This document shows positions 8,513 to 19,166 of a DNA stretch of 42,087 bases, in pieces. Position numbers and translations under genes: made by a program. Source of the DNA: Patescibacteria group bacterium (GTDB lineage Bacteria > Patescibacteriota > Patescibacteriia > UBA1558 > GWA2-36-10); contig JAGORJ010000005.1 in assembly GCA_018062885.1 (NCBI GenBank), forward strand, positions 2,703-44,789, written 5' to 3'. The stretch's first letter is position 1; each line of letters begins with the position of its first letter. The notes under the pieces are model-generated. The model ran no database searches, was not told where the DNA came from, and worked only from the letters and a program-made list of their open reading frames with translations.

Positions 8513-11437
8513 TTAGTTATTTTTAGCAAAAGGGCAAATTTTATTAAAATCACAAGTACCACAGGCCCAGCCTGGTGTGGCGGTAAAATCTCCTGACAAA
8601 ATTTTGGCAATGGTTTCTAAAATCCAAAGTTTGGTTTTTTCCACTTCTTTATCAGTGCCCACAAAAGACACGGGCATATTGTTGCTCAGATAATAAAAAG
8701 TTAAATTTTTTACTTTGGTCTGAAAAACTTCTTCAGCCGCTATCTGATAAATCAATAACTGTTTTTTATCTTCAAAAGTTATTTTCTCACCTTTAGCCTG
8801 ACCAGTTTTGTAGTCCATGATCTCCCAAGTATTATCTCCTGCTACATCCACTCTATCAAAAACACCTTTGAGAGTATAATCTTTGACTTTGATGTTAAAG
8901 CCTTTTTCCAAAAACAATGGCACTGGCCAATTGCCTTCAAACTTATGATAAAACTCTTTCAAAATTCTTTCGCCGTCTTGACGATAATTTTCTTTTTCTT
9001 GAGCACCATTGTACCAGTCATCAATCCAAGACTCAGTATAAAAATTCAGTAAATCTTTAAGCTCAGGCATCGGCGCTGAAATTTTTTGACCAAACAAATC
9101 ACTTTGAGTTTTTGCTTTGCTCAAAATAATAGCATTAAAAAACTTTTGCAAGGTCGCATGCATGGTCTTACCAAAACTAAAACTAGCTTTACCTTTGCTC
9201 TGCAATTTTACTACATGAGAATAATAATATTGCCTTGGACAAGTCTCATAGGCTTTGAGCTGAGAAAAAGAAAAAGTTTTGGGGATCACATTTTTTACTT
9301 TTTCAAATTTTGTGTCTACCGCAACCGGATCTTTGACATCTTTGTTTGGCACATCTTGGGTAGCGATTTTGACTTCTTCGATAAAACGAGAAGGTTTACG
9401 CTCTCTCACACCACCATAGTCTTTGGCAAAAGTCAGATAAGCTGCCTTTTTGGCCCGAGTGATCGCTACATAAAACAAACGCCTTTCTTCTTGTAAATGT
9501 GCGTCTCCGCTAGGAAGCTGCTCTTTGATAAAATTTTCTGGCATAGCGATCGGATCGCGTCTTTCGGTACTAGGGAAACGCAAATGCGCTAAATTGGTAA
9601 TAAAAACATATTTAAACTCCAAGCCCTTAGAGCCATGAACTGTCATAATTTTGATAGCCTCAGGACCTGCCTCTGCATCTTGGCGTAGGGCACCCTGCTC
9701 GCCTGACTCTAGCTCCATTTCCATAGTAGCTAAAAATTGATGAATAGCCGGGTCCAAAGTTTCTTCTTCCCAAACTCTCACTTTTTTGAAAAATTGATTC
9801 AAAAAATGTAATTGCTCACGACTATAAACGCTATCTTCTAAAGTCAACAATTTGAGATAGCCACTTTCTTCGAGCCAAACATAGATAATATGTGAAGCTG
9901 ATTTAGCTTTGGCAAGCTCGGTATGGTTTTTGATCAAATCCAAAACATCGCGAATAATTTTTTGTTCATTGGAATTGATAGTCAAATGGCCATAATAATT
10001 TTGCAGAGTATAATATAAACTCCAAGATTTTTTGTAAGCCAAATGATTTAGGTTGATCAAAGTCTTGATATCAAGATTTACACAAGGCAAACTCAAAACT
10101 CTAAACAAAGCACCTGACTCATGATAGTTGTCTAACAATTTCAAATAAGCCAAAATATCCAAAACAATATCTTGACCATACAAGCCCCTAGACGCCAAAA
10201 ACTGATGTGGCCAACCAACTTTTCTCAGCATAGATACAAAACCACTTGCCTGATCATTGGCTCTGACTAAAATCGCAAAATCTGACCAAGTCAAAGATTT
10301 ATCTTTTTGTTTGAGATTTAAAATTTTATTTAAGATGCCATCTACCTCGGCATTTTTGTCAGCAAAAGAAAGGACCTTGACTTCACCCTCATCCTCACTG
10401 TGACTAATTAATTTTTTATTTAATTTTTTCTTACCGACTTTCAGTTGCGCTTCCAAGCGATCAGGGTTGTTGGCTTTGATAAAATTATAAGCGGTGTCTA
10501 ATATTTTTTGTCCCGAACGATAATTATCTACCAAAAAAATTTGGGCGCTTTCCGGAAAATCATGTCTGAAACTCAAAATATTGGAAATAGCCGCACCTCT
10601 AAATTTGTAAATTGCTTGATCATCATCGCCCACCACCATCAAATTATTTTTGGGTGAGGCCAAAATTTTGATCAGTTCGTATTGCGCCCAGTTAGTATCC
10701 TGAAACTCATCTACCAAAATATATTTGAACTGCTCACGAAATTTAGCTAAAACTGCTGGACGCTGCTGAAACAAACGCAAAGTATAATTGATCAGATCAC
10801 CAAAATCCAAAGCATTTTTGGAAAGCAATAGCTCTTGGTAAACATGATAGGCGTTGGCAATTTCTTGGACTCTTTTGATTTCTAATGCTGCGTCTTGTCT
10901 ATCTAAAGCGCTATCTGAATCTAATTGTAAATTTTGTGCATACTCCAAATAAGTTTCCGGATAAACTACTTCGTCCTTGCAACGAGAAAAATGTGAAAGT
11001 AATGCGTGAATAAACTTAGTCGGATTACCTAGAGGCTTGTAATAATCCAAAGCAAATTTATCTAAATTTTCTCTGACCAACATCCAAGCAGCTGTTGAGT
11101 CAAGTAATTTAAAATCATTAGGCAGGCCAATGTCTAAAGCATAATCTTTCAAAACTTTTTCAGCAAAACCATGAAAAGTATGGATCCACAGCTCAGCATA
11201 GCCCAAAGGCAAAAGCTGATCTACGCGCTCGGCCATTTCGCCAGCCGCTTTCTCGGTAAAAGTGACGGCCAAAATTTCTTCTGGCTTAGCCTTTTTTTGG
11301 GCAATCAAATGAGCAATGCGCTGAGTAATCACCGTGGTTTTACCAGTCCCCGCGCCCGCAATCAGCATGACAGGTCCCTGGTCGTGCAAAACGGCCTGCT
11401 TTTGCGCTTTATTTAGTTGACTTAAGTCTAGTGACAT
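8513..11437 (-). CDS. UvrD-family helicase with C-terminal RecB-type Fe-S nuclease
   Basis: Superfamily 1A ATP-dependent 3'-5' DNA helicase, 974 residues. Motifs: Q-motif LNKAQKQAV, Walker A AGAGTGKTT (27-35), VDEFQDTN, VVGDDDQAIYKFRGA, DNYRSGQ, TVHGSKGLEF and VAITRAKK. The C-terminal ~250 residues form a PD-(D/E)XK nuclease: FDRVDV, MDYKTG, then QLLIYQIA. Cys733 (YETCPRQYYY) and Cys959/962/968 (CGTCDFNKIC) are the expected Fe-S cluster ligands. This combines AddA-like helicase and RecB/AddB-like nuclease in one chain. Start 11437 (MSLDLSQLNK) was preferred over an upstream in-frame ATG at 11551: homology begins there and a promoter ends 7 bases before it. Confidence 0.92.
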   Translation of the reverse strand: MSLDLSQLNKAQKQAVLHDQGPVMLIAGAGTGKTTVITQRIAHLIAQKKAKPEEILAVTFTEKAAGEMAERVDQLLPLGYAELWIHTFHGFAEKVLKDYALDIGLPNDFKLLDSTAAWMLVRENLDKFALDYYKPLGNPTKFIHALLSHFSRCKDEVVYPETYLEYAQNLQLDSDSALDRQDAALEIKRVQEIANAYHVYQELLLSKNALDFGDLINYTLRLFQQRPAVLAKFREQFKYILVDEFQDTNWAQYELIKILASPKNNLMVVGDDDQAIYKFRGAAISNILSFRHDFPESAQIFLVDNYRSGQKILDTAYNFIKANNPDRLEAQLKVGKKKLNKKLISHSEDEGEVKVLSFADKNAEVDGILNKILNLKQKDKSLTWSDFAILVRANDQASGFVSMLRKVGWPHQFLASRGLYGQDIVLDILAYLKLLDNYHESGALFRVLSLPCVNLDIKTLINLNHLAYKKSWSLYYTLQNYYGHLTINSNEQKIIRDVLDLIKNHTELAKAKSASHIIYVWLEESGYLKLLTLEDSVYSREQLHFLNQFFKKVRVWEEETLDPAIHQFLATMEMELESGEQGALRQDAEAGPEAIKIMTVHGSKGLEFKYVFITNLAHLRFPSTERRDPIAMPENFIKEQLPSGDAHLQEERRLFYVAITRAKKAAYLTFAKDYGGVRERKPSRFIEEVKIATQDVPNKDVKDPVAVDTKFEKVKNVIPKTFSFSQLKAYETCPRQYYYSHVVKLQSKGKASFSFGKTMHATLQKFFNAIILSKAKTQSDLFGQKISAPMPELKDLLNFYTESWIDDWYNGAQEKENYRQDGERILKEFYHKFEGNWPVPLFLEKGFNIKVKDYTLKGVFDRVDVAGDNTWEIMDYKTGQAKGEKITFEDKKQLLIYQIAAEEVFQTKVKNLTFYYLSNNMPVSFVGTDKEVEKTKLWILETIAKILSGDFTATPGWACGTCDFNKICPFAKNN

Positions 11438-11444
11438 ATAGTCT

Positions 11445-11473
11445 ATTTTAGCTAAAAATAGCCTTTTTGGCAA
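11445..11473 (-). promoter_or_regulatory. Promoter of the UvrD-nuclease gene, possibly leaderless
   Basis: Minus strand TTGCCA (11468-11473), 17-base spacer, TAAAAT (11445-11450). The -10 box ends 7 bases before the ATG at 11437, so transcription would start at or next to the start codon. Confidence 0.6.
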
Positions 11474-11475
11474 AG

Positions 11476-11503
11476 AAAAAAGGCGGTACATTACAGCACC
11501 GCC
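11476..11503 (-). terminator. Intrinsic terminator of the carbonic-anhydrase-like gene
   Basis: The arms GGCGGT (11482-11487) and ACCGCC (11498-11503) with a 10-base loop are followed on the minus strand by six T. It lies 26 bases past the stop of the gene ending at 11530 and directly upstream of the uvrD-family promoter. Confidence 0.85.
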
Positions 11504-11529
11504 CACACACTGGAATTTCCAAGCGTGAC

Positions 11530-12069
11530 TCAAACATGGACGACAAAGCACTCCTTTGGATCACCGTCAAATGTTGCCATGTCATGAGGCATCAAGAGAA
11601 TTGTATGGACACGCAAACTCTGCTTATCAAACACCTTGGCAATATGCTGCAAATTGACGCCTGGATAAGCATCTGGTTGATACAGCATGTCCTCAAAACG
11701 TTTATACAAGGACAAAGATAAAAAATCAGCCCCCTTTCGTAAATCTGTCACATGTGCCATTCTTTCATCTTCAATAGAAGAAAAGGCAGATGTGCTGCCA
11801 TAGGCCAAACAATTCATATGGTTGCAAAGTACAACATCATACACATGATGTTTACCTACTGAGATTACAGCCAGATCATCAAGCTGCCTATCTGTCACCG
11901 GACAATTGGATATGACCTGTTGAGCACCTCCTGGTTTTGCACAAAAATCAATTTTGTCGCCGCCTACAATTTCTTCGGCAGCCTTCAGAGCTGTGCGAAT
12001 CCACAAGCCATCCATACATGTCACAAGCGCACCATGATAACGAAGCCTTGTCATAGAGCCACCCCCCAT
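11530..12069 (-). CDS. Beta-carbonic-anhydrase-like protein, active-site Arg replaced
   Basis: The 179-residue protein has the layout of beta-class carbonic anhydrases, which interconvert CO2 and bicarbonate: VTCMDGLW where enzymes have C-x-D-x-R, PGGAQQV in place of the NAG/PGG loop, and VVLCNHMNCLAYG matching H-x-x-C-G. The zinc ligands Cys, His and Cys and the aspartate are kept, but the Arg of the Asp-Arg dyad is not, so ordinary activity is uncertain. It has its own strong promoter and terminator and follows the SulP transporter gene. Base composition looks richer in G+C than its neighbours (two rows counted: 27 and 26 of 60, against 21 in a sulP row). ATG 12054 (MTRLRYHG) is an alternative start. 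The family call is by motif only. Confidence 0.6.
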   Translation of the reverse strand: MGGGSMTRLRYHGALVTCMDGLWIRTALKAAEEIVGGDKIDFCAKPGGAQQVISNCPVTDRQLDDLAVISVGKHHVYDVVLCNHMNCLAYGSTSAFSSIEDERMAHVTDLRKGADFLSLSLYKRFEDMLYQPDAYPGVNLQHIAKVFDKQSLRVHTILLMPHDMATFDGDPKECFVVHV

Positions 12070-12099
12070 TTTCCTGTCAATGAACTTTTTAAGAATATC

Positions 12100-12127
12100 A
12101 TTCTACCACTCTTAAAAAAGATGTCAA
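12100..12127 (-). promoter_or_regulatory. Promoter of the carbonic-anhydrase-like gene
   Basis: Minus strand: perfect -35 TTGACA (12122-12127), 16-base spacer, TAGAAT (12100-12105). It predicts a start near 12093 and a leader of about 24 bases. The -35 box lies inside the stem of the preceding SulP terminator, so terminator and promoter share sequence. Confidence 0.8.
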
Positions 12128-12146
12128 TACTTTTGACATCTTTTTT
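12114..12146 (-). terminator. Intrinsic terminator of the SulP transporter gene
   Basis: A perfect 14-bp stem, AAAAAAGATGTCAA with its complement TTGACATCTTTTTT, and a 5-base loop start 23 bases past the SulP stop. The stem carries its own A- and T-runs, so it could act in both directions. Confidence 0.88.
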
Positions 12147-12168
12147 ATAAAAATTTTTATTTGAACAA

Positions 12169-13794
12169 CTAAGCTTTTAAAATATCTGCAATTGCTTCAG
12201 AAGTACGATTGTAAATTTTTCCCTCCATAAGCTTTTGTTTATAAAAACCAGTTTTGTGTATATGCCTTTCAATTTCTCTGTTTATACCAGCAATGATAAT
12301 ATGGTCATTATGTTTTTTCAAAATTTCAATAATTTCTCCTAGATAATCTACTCCATCAGCATCTGCATAAAAAGCATGGCGCAAAGAAATGATAACATAT
12401 TTATTATTTTTAATCTTCTCTACCGCCTCTACATGAGCAGGCATATTAACATAAGTCAAAGTACCAGATATTTTATAAACTACAATATCAGAATCCAATA
12501 CATCTTTTGCTAAAAATTCATGTTTTAGCAAAGCATCCTTCATCTTACCATCTTTCCATAACAAGACTTCTGTTTGGCCATAAGAAATTTTATTGACAAA
12601 AATAAGTAATGCAATGATCGTTCCGGCTGCAATACCCATAATAGGATCTTCTACGACTACGACAGCAGCGACAAAAATGGAAATAAAAAAAGCTGTTTTG
12701 TGATTTTCTATCAAATGAATAAAATGCTCTTTCTCCACCATACCAATCGCCACGATCACCAAAATAGCAGCAATAACAGCCATCGGCATTAATTTAAAAT
12801 AATTTAAGAAAAACAAAGCAGTGAAACCAACTAAAATAGCATTAATCACACCGGAAGTTTTATGTTGAGCACCACTTTTGATATTTAAAGCTGTTCTAGC
12901 CAAAGCGGCGGTAGCTGGGATGCCACCCATCAAACCAGAGCCAATATTAGCGATCGATAAACCCAAAATTTCTTTAGGGCGATCAAATTTTGTTTTAGTC
13001 ATATGATTGGCAATTTGACCGGACAACAAAGTTTCTAAAACAGCAATAATCGCTGTGGCAATAGAAATAAGTAACACATCTTTAGCAAAAAATACATGCC
13101 AATCAAGATTATTAAAAATATTGATAAATAAGGTGCCCCTAAGATCTGGATATTTATCGCCTAAAGTCAAAATAGATAAATTAATTCCAAATTTTTGTAA
13201 ACCCAAAATTATAAAAATACTCAAGAAAGCGACGATAATAGCCCCTGGCAACTTGTTAAATTTTTTATTCCAAAAATATATAAACAAAGTGCTAATAAAA
13301 AATATTGCAAAAGCTAACCAATTTGCTTGATTAATATTTTGTAAACTAAGCCAAACATTTTCTATAAAATGTTCTGTTTTAACTAAATTATTCAAACCTA
13401 GGGCATTATCAATTTGACCAAAACCAATAATAAAAGCTACACCCAAAGTAAAACCATGGACAACGCTTTTAGGAATAAAAATAATATATTTATCTAAACG
13501 AAAAATGTAACACAAAAAAATAATAAAGCCAGCGACAATAGCAATAATGGGCAAAGAACCAGCACCATGAGTAATAGCATAAGCAATCAAAACGCCTGAT
13601 AAAGCGCCAGTTGGTCCAATGATATTAAAATTACTACTACCAAAAATAGCCCCCAATAAACCCGCCCAAAAAGCCGTGATGATACCTTGAGTTGGCGTTG
13701 CGCCTGAACCCAAAGCTAAGGCAATTGCTAGTGGCGTACTGATCAAGCTAACTGTTAAGCCAGATTTCCAATTTTTTAATAACAAATCTTTCAT
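12169..13794 (-). CDS. SulP-family anion (bicarbonate/sulfate) transporter with STAS domain
   Basis: SulP proteins move sulfate, bicarbonate or dicarboxylates across the membrane. The 541-residue protein has an N-terminal membrane domain (about 1-400, many hydrophobic helices). It includes IIGPTGALSGVLIAY and the family signature GGIPATAALARTALNIKSGA. A C-terminal cytoplasmic STAS domain (about 430-541) includes ISGTLTYVNMPAHVE and ISLRHAFYADADG. A carbonic-anhydrase-like gene on each side favours bicarbonate as substrate, as in BicA-type systems; this is inference. It has its own promoter (13899-13927), an unusual leader hairpin (13838-13867) and a terminator (12114-12146). Confidence 0.9.
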   Translation of the reverse strand: MKDLLLKNWKSGLTVSLISTPLAIALALGSGATPTQGIITAFWAGLLGAIFGSSNFNIIGPTGALSGVLIAYAITHGAGSLPIIAIVAGFIIFLCYIFRLDKYIIFIPKSVVHGFTLGVAFIIGFGQIDNALGLNNLVKTEHFIENVWLSLQNINQANWLAFAIFFISTLFIYFWNKKFNKLPGAIIVAFLSIFIILGLQKFGINLSILTLGDKYPDLRGTLFINIFNNLDWHVFFAKDVLLISIATAIIAVLETLLSGQIANHMTKTKFDRPKEILGLSIANIGSGLMGGIPATAALARTALNIKSGAQHKTSGVINAILVGFTALFFLNYFKLMPMAVIAAILVIVAIGMVEKEHFIHLIENHKTAFFISIFVAAVVVVEDPIMGIAAGTIIALLIFVNKISYGQTEVLLWKDGKMKDALLKHEFLAKDVLDSDIVVYKISGTLTYVNMPAHVEAVEKIKNNKYVIISLRHAFYADADGVDYLGEIIEILKKHNDHIIIAGINREIERHIHKTGFYKQKLMEGKIYNRTSEAIADILKA

Positions 13795-13837
13795 ATAAAT
13801 TTTTATTTTGCAAAATTAATAATATAATAAATGGTCT

Positions 13838-13867
13838 AAAAGACCTCCTGCTAGCAGGAGGTCTTTT
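13838..13867. promoter_or_regulatory. 30-bp perfect palindrome in the SulP leader
   Basis: AAAAGACCTCCTGCT pairs perfectly with its complement on the other side of the centre (13852/13853). It lies between the predicted promoter and the start codon of the SulP gene, so it would be transcribed as a strong hairpin with U-runs on the 3' side. It may be an attenuator-type terminator. The stem contains a perfect AGGAGGT anti-ribosome motif, but this is about 50 bases from the ATG. Confidence 0.6.
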
Positions 13868-13898
13868 GATAAATTGTAGGAGAAAAAATAATAGTAGT

Positions 13899-13927
13899 AT
13901 AATATACTAAAATTTAATCTGCGTCAA
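13899..13927 (-). promoter_or_regulatory. Promoter of the SulP transporter gene
   Basis: Minus strand TTGACG (13922-13927), 17-base spacer, TATTAT (13899-13904). It predicts a start near 13892 and a leader of about 98 bases that contains the palindrome at 13838-13867. Confidence 0.75.
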
Positions 13928-13936
13928 GACAAAAAT

Positions 13937-13964
13937 AAAAAATGCCATTGAAATGACATTTTTT
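13937..13964 (-). terminator. Intrinsic terminator of the ATP synthase operon
   Basis: AAAAAATG and CATTTTTT arms, extended by CA/TG past one mismatch, are followed on the minus strand by a T-rich run. It begins 11 bases after the stop of the last cistron (13975). Confidence 0.75.
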
Positions 13965-13974
13965 ATTTTCATAT

Positions 13975-14388
13975 TTATTCTAAAGTAATATACTCTAAAC
14001 CGTGTGGAGTGTTTTTGCTGTAGGTCAAAATAATTTCTAAATCACCTGGCAATTCTTTGGCCAAAATATTTTTGGCAGCTTGCAAATCTTGAACTAACTT
14101 TTGTTCGTCAGATAAATCTTCGATATGCCAAATAACTAATAATTTTTTAATATTATGTTTGCCACGAGAAAAAGAAATAATCTTTTCTACTACAGCTGTT
14201 TTGAAACCATTTTGTTTCAAAATTTCTTTACCACCATCTGGCCAAGAAAATAAATCAAAATCTACATAGCCCAAACCTTTTTCGACAAATTCTTGATCAG
14301 AAATACGAAAGCGCCAATCACTACATTTCAAAACAACGAGTGGGCAATCTTGCTTGTCCAAATTATCATTGGGGATAACAAAATTCAT
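13975..14388 (-). CDS. Beta-carbonic-anhydrase-like protein, last zinc Cys replaced, end of atp operon
   Basis: The 137-residue protein has VVLKCSDWRFRI near residue 20, a perfect C-x-D-x-R match to beta-carbonic anhydrase. SWPDGGKEIL follows in the loop position. Near residue 85 comes LLVIWHIEDLSDE, where enzymes have H-x-x-C-G. The second zinc cysteine is therefore replaced by Asp (H-x-x-D), so canonical activity is doubtful. It is much shorter than catalytic homologues. It starts 26 bases after atpC with a good Shine-Dalgarno (AAAGGAGC), so it is co-transcribed with the ATP synthase. It is not closely similar to the protein at 11530-12069. The call rests on motifs only. Confidence 0.55.
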   Translation of the reverse strand: MNFVIPNDNLDKQDCPLVVLKCSDWRFRISDQEFVEKGLGYVDFDLFSWPDGGKEILKQNGFKTAVVEKIISFSRGKHNIKKLLVIWHIEDLSDEQKLVQDLQAAKNILAKELPGDLEIILTYSKNTPHGLEYITLE

Positions 14389-14414
14389 AATGCTCCTTTC
14401 TTAATTTTTTTTAA

Positions 14415-14852
14415 TTAATGCTGGATGATATTTGTATTTTGTTTTTTATATTTTCTATAGACTCGCAAACGATTCAATTCTTTTTCTAAATTAGCCGACA
14501 AGAAAGCAAACTGCTCGCTGTCTAGATGCTTTTCTTTCAAAGCTTCCTCTGCTCTAAGTTTTGCTTCTTCGGCACGCTTCTCATCAATATCAGCAGCATA
14601 TTCGGCGCGATCAGCTAAAATAATCACTTCATCAGGTAAAACTTCGATGAAACCACCAAAAACTGCCATCAAACTTGCTTCTTTATCTTCATGTTTGACA
14701 ATGATTTCTCCTGGAGCCAACTGGCTAATAAGTGGCAAATGGTGCGGTAAAATGGTGATTTGTCCAGAAGTCGTCGAAACAGACATTTGACTGACTTCGT
14801 CTGTCAAAAGCACTTTTTCTGGGGTAACTATTTTTAGCTTAAATTTGTCCAT
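14415..14852 (-). CDS. atpC: ATP synthase epsilon subunit
   Basis: Epsilon belongs to the rotor stalk of F1 and inhibits ATP hydrolysis. The 145-residue protein has the N-terminal beta-sandwich (MDKFKLKIVTPEKVLL, then GQITILPHHLPLISQLAPGE and FGGFIEVLPDEVIILADRAE). A C-terminal two-helix hairpin rich in E, K, A and R follows (about 90-140). Length is normal. It lies 47 bases after atpD and 26 before the carbonic-anhydrase-like gene. Confidence 0.95.
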   Translation of the reverse strand: MDKFKLKIVTPEKVLLTDEVSQMSVSTTSGQITILPHHLPLISQLAPGEIIVKHEDKEASLMAVFGGFIEVLPDEVIILADRAEYAADIDEKRAEEAKLRAEEALKEKHLDSEQFAFLSANLEKELNRLRVYRKYKKQNTNIIQH

Positions 14853-14899
14853 AGATAGGGCTTGAATATCTTAATCCTTAGTCTCAATAATGTCAAACA

Positions 14900-17219
<2,320 letters not shown>

Positions 17220-17222
17220 ATA

Positions 17223-18740
17223 TTAATTTTTTACAAAAGTTTCTGTTAAATCTTCAAGTAAAGTTTTTAATTTAGCTTCGATCTCATCGGTCAGTGTGCC
17301 CTCAGTTTCAATGTGTTTGATAAAATCTTGAGCACTTTGTTCTAAATTGCTAGATAATTCTTTTTCAAATTTAGCTAAATCGCTAACTTCAATTTTATCG
17401 GTATAGCCATTGATAACCGCATAAATAATGGCGACTTGTTTTGAGACACTCAAAGGACTAAATTGTGGCTGTTTCAAAATTTCGGTAATTCTTGCACCTC
17501 TATTTAGCTGTTGCTTGGTGGCCTCATCAAGATCAGAACCAAACTGAGCAAAAGCCTCAAGCTCACGATATTGAGCCAAAGATAATTTGAGTTTACCGGC
17601 TACTTTTTTCATGGCTTTGATCTGGGCAGCTGAACCGACACGAGAAACTGACAAACCAGCATTCAAAGCTGGACGCACACCTTTGTAAAACAAATCTGTT
17701 TCCAAGAAAATCTGACCATCAGTAATAGAAATAACATTGGTAGGAATATAAGCAGAAATATCACCAGCTTGAGTTTCAATAATTGGCAATGAAGTCAAAG
17801 AACCACCACCGAAGTCTGCTGACATCTTGGCAGAACGCTCAAGTAAACGAGAGTGCAAATAAAACACATCACCAGGGTAAGCTTCACGTCCTGGAGGGCG
17901 ACGTAATAACAAAGAAATCTGCCTGTAAGCAACTGCGTGCTTAGACAAATCATCATAAACAACCAAAACATCTTTGCCTTTATCCATGAAATACTCACCC
18001 ATCGCAGTTCCTGAATAAGGCGCAATATAAGATAAAGAAGCTGATTGAGAAGCACCGGCCAAAACTACCGTGGTATAATCCATCGCTCCGGTCTCTTGTA
18101 GTTTGGCTACAATACGAGCAATTTTTGATTCTTTTTGGCCAATAGCCACATAAATACAAATTACATCTTTGCCTTTTTGGTTGATAATAGTATCAATCGC
18201 TAAAGCGGTTTTACCAGTTTGTCTATCACCGATAATCAACTCGCGTTGACCTTTACCTATAGGAATAATAGAGTCAATAACTTTGATACCGGTTTGCAAA
18301 GGCTGCGTAACTGCTTGACGAGTGATCACACCAGGAGCAATTTTTTCAACCGGATAAAACTCTTTAGTCTTGATCTGACCTTGACCATCAAGTGGCTCAC
18401 CTAATGGACTAAGTACACGTCCAATGACCGCTTCGCCAACAGGTACTTGTAAAATTTTGTTAGTACGACGAACAATATCTCCTTCTTTCAAAGTTTGATA
18501 TTCACCCAAAATAATAGCGCCAACGGAAAATTCTTCTAGGTTCAAAACGACACCGTAGATTTTTTCGCCTTTAGAATTTTCAAATTCTAACATTTCTGAA
18601 GCCATCACTTCAGCTAAACCAGAAATCTTGGCAATACCATCACCAATTTCAATCACTTCACCGACAGTTTCCACATTGGCTGTGCTTTGAAAATCTTCTA
18701 GGGCTTGCTGTAAATTTTTTACTAAATAATCGTAGGACAT
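17223..18740 (-). CDS. atpA: ATP synthase alpha subunit
   Basis: Non-catalytic nucleotide-binding F1 subunit, 505 residues. Motifs: [16 protein letters not shown]-like region ([17 protein letters not shown]), Walker [17 protein letters not shown] near residue 170, and the ATP synthase alpha/beta signature region [19 protein letters not shown]. It starts 13 bases after atpH. Everything is consistent with a functional subunit. Confidence 0.98.
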   Translation of the reverse strand: MSYDYLVKNLQQALEDFQSTANVETVGEVIEIGDGIAKISGLAEVMASEMLEFENSKGEKIYGVVLNLEEFSVGAIILGEYQTLKEGDIVRRTNKILQVPVGEAVIGRVLSPLGEPLDGQGQIKTKEFYPVEKIAPGVITRQAVTQPLQTGIKVIDSIIPIGKGQRELIIGDRQTGKTALAIDTIINQKGKDVICIYVAIGQKESKIARIVAKLQETGAMDYTTVVLAGASQSASLSYIAPYSGTAMGEYFMDKGKDVLVVYDDLSKHAVAYRQISLLLRRPPGREAYPGDVFYLHSRLLERSAKMSADFGGGSLTSLPIIETQAGDISAYIPTNVISITDGQIFLETDLFYKGVRPALNAGLSVSRVGSAAQIKAMKKVAGKLKLSLAQYRELEAFAQFGSDLDEATKQQLNRGARITEILKQPQFSPLSVSKQVAIIYAVINGYTDKIEVSDLAKFEKELSSNLEQSAQDFIKHIETEGTLTDEIEAKLKTLLEDLTETFVKN

Positions 18741-18753
18741 AAAATTAATTATT

Positions 18754-19158
18754 TTAATTGACTAAAGATTTGTTTAAATTATTGATTTGTTGCTTGATAG
18801 ATAAGTCCAAAACTTGATCTTGATATTTTATTTTTAAACCACCTAACAAATTTGCGTCTATCTTTTCTTCAATGCTCACAGTTTTATTTAAATTTTTTTG
18901 CAAATACTTGTCTATCGCATTTACTGTTTCTTTAGACAAAGGATGAACACTTGATATTTCAACGGCCAAAACATTATGAGCTTCGTTATCAAGCTCTTTT
19001 AGAGCTTCTAAAATATCTTTTAATAAATATAAATAATGATGCTGTTTGAGATACAACAAAAAATTTTCCACTATCACAGCAGTTTCTTTTTTATCTTTTT
19101 CTTTCAAGGACTGATAAACTGACTTGGCTAAAATTTTAACTTGTTGTTTCTTGTTCAT
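18754..19158 (-). CDS. atpH: ATP synthase delta subunit (short)
   Basis: Delta connects the peripheral stalk to the top of F1. At 134 residues it is shorter than the usual ~175-180. The C-terminal domain is clear: [19 protein letters not shown] followed by [19 protein letters not shown], matching the D-x-x-L-I-G-G-x-x-I pattern. The N-terminal helical bundle that contacts alpha is reduced. Its place between atpF and atpA supports the assignment. Short delta subunits seem to be normal for this kind of organism rather than a sign of decay. Confidence 0.87.
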   Translation of the reverse strand: MNKKQQVKILAKSVYQSLKEKDKKETAVIVENFLLYLKQHHYLYLLKDILEALKELDNEAHNVLAVEISSVHPLSKETVNAIDKYLQKNLNKTVSIEEKIDANLLGGLKIKYQDQVLDLSIKQQINNLNKSLVN

Positions 19159-19166
19159 GCTTTTGC

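Noticed and set aside
9086-9496. Plus-strand ORF of 136 codons inside the helicase gene
   Set aside because: Antisense shadow of the conserved nuclease/helicase region; no ribosome site or motif. Other plus-strand ORFs of 60-160 codons across the window were rejected for the same reason.
11438-11551. N-terminal extension of the UvrD-family protein to ATG 11551
   Set aside because: Would run through the promoter and the terminator of the preceding gene and adds residues without homology; the Q-motif starts just after Met at 11437.
11467-11721. Plus-strand ORF of 84 codons over the carbonic-anhydrase-like gene
   Set aside because: It overlaps the terminator and the better supported minus-strand gene with beta-carbonic-anhydrase motifs; its own translation shows no motif.
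13055-13330. Plus-strand ORF of 91 codons inside the SulP gene
   Set aside because: Antisense to membrane-helix codons; such regions often stay open on the other strand by composition.
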